In this document: positions 61,795 to 64,000 of the stretch, piece after piece
How the letters are laid out: every line of letters starts with the position of its first letter
How positions within the stretch are numbered: the stretch's first letter is position 1
Source: Capsaspora owczarzaki ATCC 30864
Lineage: Eukaryota > Opisthokonta > Filasterea
NCBI RefSeq assembly: GCF_000151315.2
Contig: NW_011887301.1
Location: 511,545-575,544 of the forward strand
Reading direction: 5' to 3'
DNA: 64,000 nt
Notes under the pieces: generated by a model
Told to the model about the DNA's origin: nothing
Databases searched by the model: none
The model's input: only the letters and a program-made list of their open reading frames with translations
Made by a program: the position numbers and the translations under genes

Positions 61795-63026
61795 ATGCTG
61801 TCGTATGAAAGTATGAGCGCGAGACAGCGCGAGTTGTACGACAAAGTCAAGAATGCGAATGAACGGTTCTTGTAAGAAAAAGCCGGAAGTATTGGAAAGA
61901 AAGTGTGACAACATGTGTACTGATGAAATGGTGGATAGACAGCAGTGCGAGAATATTGACGATGCCGGCGCACAAGCGATTGCTGAGGGACTCAAAGGCA
62001 ACCCGAACGTGGAGAAACTCTTGTGAGTCATCTCGCTTCGAGTGTGGAGCGTGAGTGGCTTCGGCAGTGGACATTAGAGTGGCTCACTATTGGAGGGGAC
62101 GGACAGTCTGGGTTGGAATCAAATTGGTGATGCTGGAGCGCGGGCGATTGCCGAGACGCTCAAACTCAATATGACGCTAACTAACCTTTAGTAAGGCATC
62201 TCACTCAAAAGAATGGTTTGGAGTGAGGGATCAAGTAGAAGGCATTACGAGTGCTAAGTGGTGAATGGGACGGACAAGTCTGACTGAGAATCAGATTGGT
62301 GATGCTGGAGCGCTGGCGATTGCTGAGACACTCAGAGTGAATACGACAGTGACCGACCTTGGGTAAGGCAATTCGCTTCGATTGATGCGTGTGAGTGGGT
62401 GATGTCAGCAGAGGACATTTAGAGTGCTCACTGATGGACGGACAGCCTATGGCAGAATCAGATTGGTGATGCTGGGGCACAAGCGATTGCTGAGACACTC
62501 AAAGTGAACAAGACGTTGATCAAGATCGAGCAAGGAGTGTCACTTTCACTCAACAGGAGGCATTCAGAGTGCTCATTGATGGAGGGGATGTGAATAGGCT
62601 ATGGAAGAATCAGATTGGCGATGCTGGAGCACAGGCGATTGCTGAGGCGCTCAAAGTCAACACGACGCTCGCTAACCTCGGGTAAGTCATCTCACTTTGA
62701 TGTGAGTCAGCAGAGGTGCTCAGAATGCTTACTGATGACTGAACAGTTTGCACAATAATAAGCTTGGCGATGCTGGAGCGACTGCGATTGCTGAGATGCT
62801 CAAAGTGAACAAGATGCTGACATCGCTCGGGTAAGGCAACTCACGTTCACTGATTGTAAGACCTTGGTAGGGTTAGCCAGGCAATGTTGTTGTAAAGTGT
62901 TTTATGTCACTTTGCAGACTGAACTGCAATTCCAAATGCATGCAAACAAACAATACAAAGACATCAACGCCGAGTCTTCTTAGCAAAGAACGACCCAGTC
63001 GGGACCGCAGAGCCTGCGGGTCCTGA
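61795..63026 (+). CDS. Short LRR protein (NLRC3/ribonuclease-inhibitor-type repeats), 3' end disrupted
   Basis: A first exon (61795-61871; a second in-frame ATG at 61813 gives MSARQRELYDKVKNANERF) is followed by six exons of exactly 84 nt, all phase 2, each one repeat: 61939-62022, 62107-62190, 62279-62362, 62446-62529, 62598-62681 and 62747-62830. Each reads close to LWxNQIGDAGAQAIAEALKVN. The donor after 62529 is GC (GCAAGG); all others are GT. An eighth exon opens at 62918 with LNCN, like the start of another repeat, then leaves the pattern and reads into retrotransposon leader to a stop at 63026. The gene is therefore either truncated by insertion or terminates in element sequence. No NACHT or other effector domain is visible upstream. 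The likely role is protein-protein interaction. Confidence 0.6.
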
Positions 63027-64000
63027 CACTCTACCCCCTCCCGGTCCTCCCCGCGGAGAAGAGAGTCCTCTTTTTTACATTTCCCTCTTTGCTTCTTTCT
63101 TCCTTGCTTTCCTTCCCACTTTCGAATCGTCGTAGTGCCATGTCCGACCAACAAGCCTCCTCGTCCACTCGAGACGAGCATCCCCCCACGCGCGCCCACC
63201 CCCAAGGCGGCCTCACGGCCGCTCCAGGCATGGGAGCATGGGGTGGCGGGAACCCGCTCGCCAAGACGGGCGCCGCGCTGCCGGCCAAGTCCGGTCTCGA
63301 GATGATCGACGTCAACGACCCCGACTACGCTAAGCTGAACGAAGAGCTCAGCCTGAACGCCTCTCAGATGGGTGACGGCTCGAAGCACACTGTCGTGGTC
63401 AGCTGGACCTCGCTTCGCGCCAACAAGATCGATGGCAGAGGCAACGAGATCACCAAGCTCCTGATGGAGCACATCCCTGAGGGCTGCTGCGGCATCAACT
63501 TTGGCCCGCATGAGCTGAGCATCGTCTTCAAGCACCCGAACCAAGCGACCGAGGCGTGCCAGAAGGGCATCCAGTTTGGAATGACCACCATCTATCCCAA
63601 TGCGTGCCTGAGGGAAGTCGTGCTGATGCTCTACAACGTCCCGATGCACCACTCCAACGAAGCCATTGCGGATATGCTCAACACCAAAACTGGACTCAAG
63701 TTCGAAAAGTGCCATCGCTCCATTGGCAAAGCGCCAAACGGCTGTCCCTTCGAAACGGGCACAAGGATCTACTACGCTACGTTGACCAGCGACACGAACG
63801 TCAAGCAGGTGATTGACAAGGTCCCTGACTCCATTCAAGTCACGTCTGCTAGTGGCTTCCCCCGTGACGTCCAAATCCAAGTGAAAGGACAACCCACCAA
63901 GTGCTTCCACTGCAAGCAGCACCACAAGTACGCGACGTGCCCGACCCGCCGCACCCAGTACAACCGACATGAAGCCAACGAAAATGAAACGACCCGCCTG
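62935..64000 (+). mobile_element. 5' part of a non-LTR (LINE-like) retrotransposon
   Basis: LRR homology stops at about 62932 and a GC-rich leader with a different composition begins, followed by an intact ORF1 that runs off the right edge. The exact left end is uncertain by about 15 bp. Target-site duplications and the reverse-transcriptase ORF would lie outside the window. Confidence 0.6.
63140..64000 (+). CDS. Retrotransposon ORF1 (gag-like, CCHC zinc knuckle), partial
   Basis: An uninterrupted frame of 287 codons opens at the ATG at 63140 and is still open at the window end. A Gly/Ala/Pro-rich N-terminus is followed by a mixed alpha/beta region (VVVSWTSLRANK, GINFGPHELSIVFK, VVLMLYNVP) and a zinc knuckle near residue 257 (CFHCKQHHKYATC, CX2CX3HX4C). 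This pattern fits nucleic-acid-binding ORF1 proteins of L1/Tx1-like elements; a Ty1/gag-type element is less likely given no LTR at the left end. Intact coding and lack of stops suggest a young copy. Confidence 0.68.
   Translation, partial: MSDQQASSSTRDEHPPTRAHPQGGLTAAPGMGAWGGGNPLAKTGAALPAKSGLEMIDVNDPDYAKLNEELSLNASQMGDGSKHTVVVSWTSLRANKIDGRGNEITKLLMEHIPEGCCGINFGPHELSIVFKHPNQATEACQKGIQFGMTTIYPNACLREVVLMLYNVPMHHSNEAIADMLNTKTGLKFEKCHRSIGKAPNGCPFETGTRIYYATLTSDTNVKQVIDKVPDSIQVTSASGFPRDVQIQVKGQPTKCFHCKQHHKYATCPTRRTQYNRHEANENETTRL

Noticed and set aside
62873-63970. A 365-codon antisense frame opposite the retrotransposon ORF1
   Set aside because: The plus frame has a recognisable zinc knuckle and natural codon use; the antisense frame has neither.

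Overview
This is eukaryotic nuclear DNA from a gene-dense genome. Genes lie on both strands, most are split by short (about 50-200 bp) GT-AG introns, and there are many simple repeats (Ala, Gln, Ser and Asp runs; T and A homopolymers). The gene set includes a MAX-type bHLH-zipper factor, class C GPCRs, a UNC13/MUN-like protein, an LMBR1-family protein, a TMBIM/Lifeguard protein and a single-pass LRR receptor with tyrosine motifs. A fungal/plant-type DAHP synthase and an Ap4A phosphorylase sit beside them. That mix points to a unicellular relative of animals (holozoan). A Capsaspora-like filasterean is my best guess; this is an inference, not a database result.

Layout. 1-12 kb: a MUN-domain gene (minus, running off the left edge) is divergent from a sorting nexin with a PXA-C2-RGS-PX-nexinC order, followed by a C2H2 zinc-finger gene. 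13-19.4 kb: an LMBR1-like membrane protein (plus) converges on an LRR receptor (minus) built from one-repeat exons. 20.9-28.7 kb: five-gene plus-strand run of bHLH-zipper factor, TMBIM/Lifeguard, DAHP synthase and ZNF830 homologue, converging on an RCC1-repeat gene (28.8-30.7 kb, minus). 32.5-42.3 kb: two tandem paralogous receptors with IPT/TIG and LamG-like ectodomains on a class C 7TM core; one large exon is almost identical between them. 42.5-53.7 kb: MAX, an FMC1-like LYR protein, TADA3, a conserved protein of unknown function, PPCS, Ap4A phosphorylase and ribosomal P2. 55.6-59.6 kb: a 1,337-residue protein with NPF motifs, a caspase-like domain and about 16 Sel1 repeats. 59.8 kb: tRNA-Gly(GCC). 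61.8-64 kb: a short LRR gene of 84-nt one-repeat exons whose seventh repeat is cut by the 5' end of a non-LTR retrotransposon that runs off the right edge.

The strongest leads are: the paired IPT-LamG class C receptors with a conversion-like identity pattern; the NPF / caspase-like / Sel1 fusion with its cysteine shifted by one position; the LRR receptor with an NPxY/ITAM-like tail; the C2 domain inside a sorting nexin; and non-canonical introns (GC-AG twice, a candidate AT-AC once). Exon joins were made by hand from splice signals, reading phase and family alignment recalled from general knowledge. Every complete multi-exon model closes in frame, but none has been tested against transcripts.
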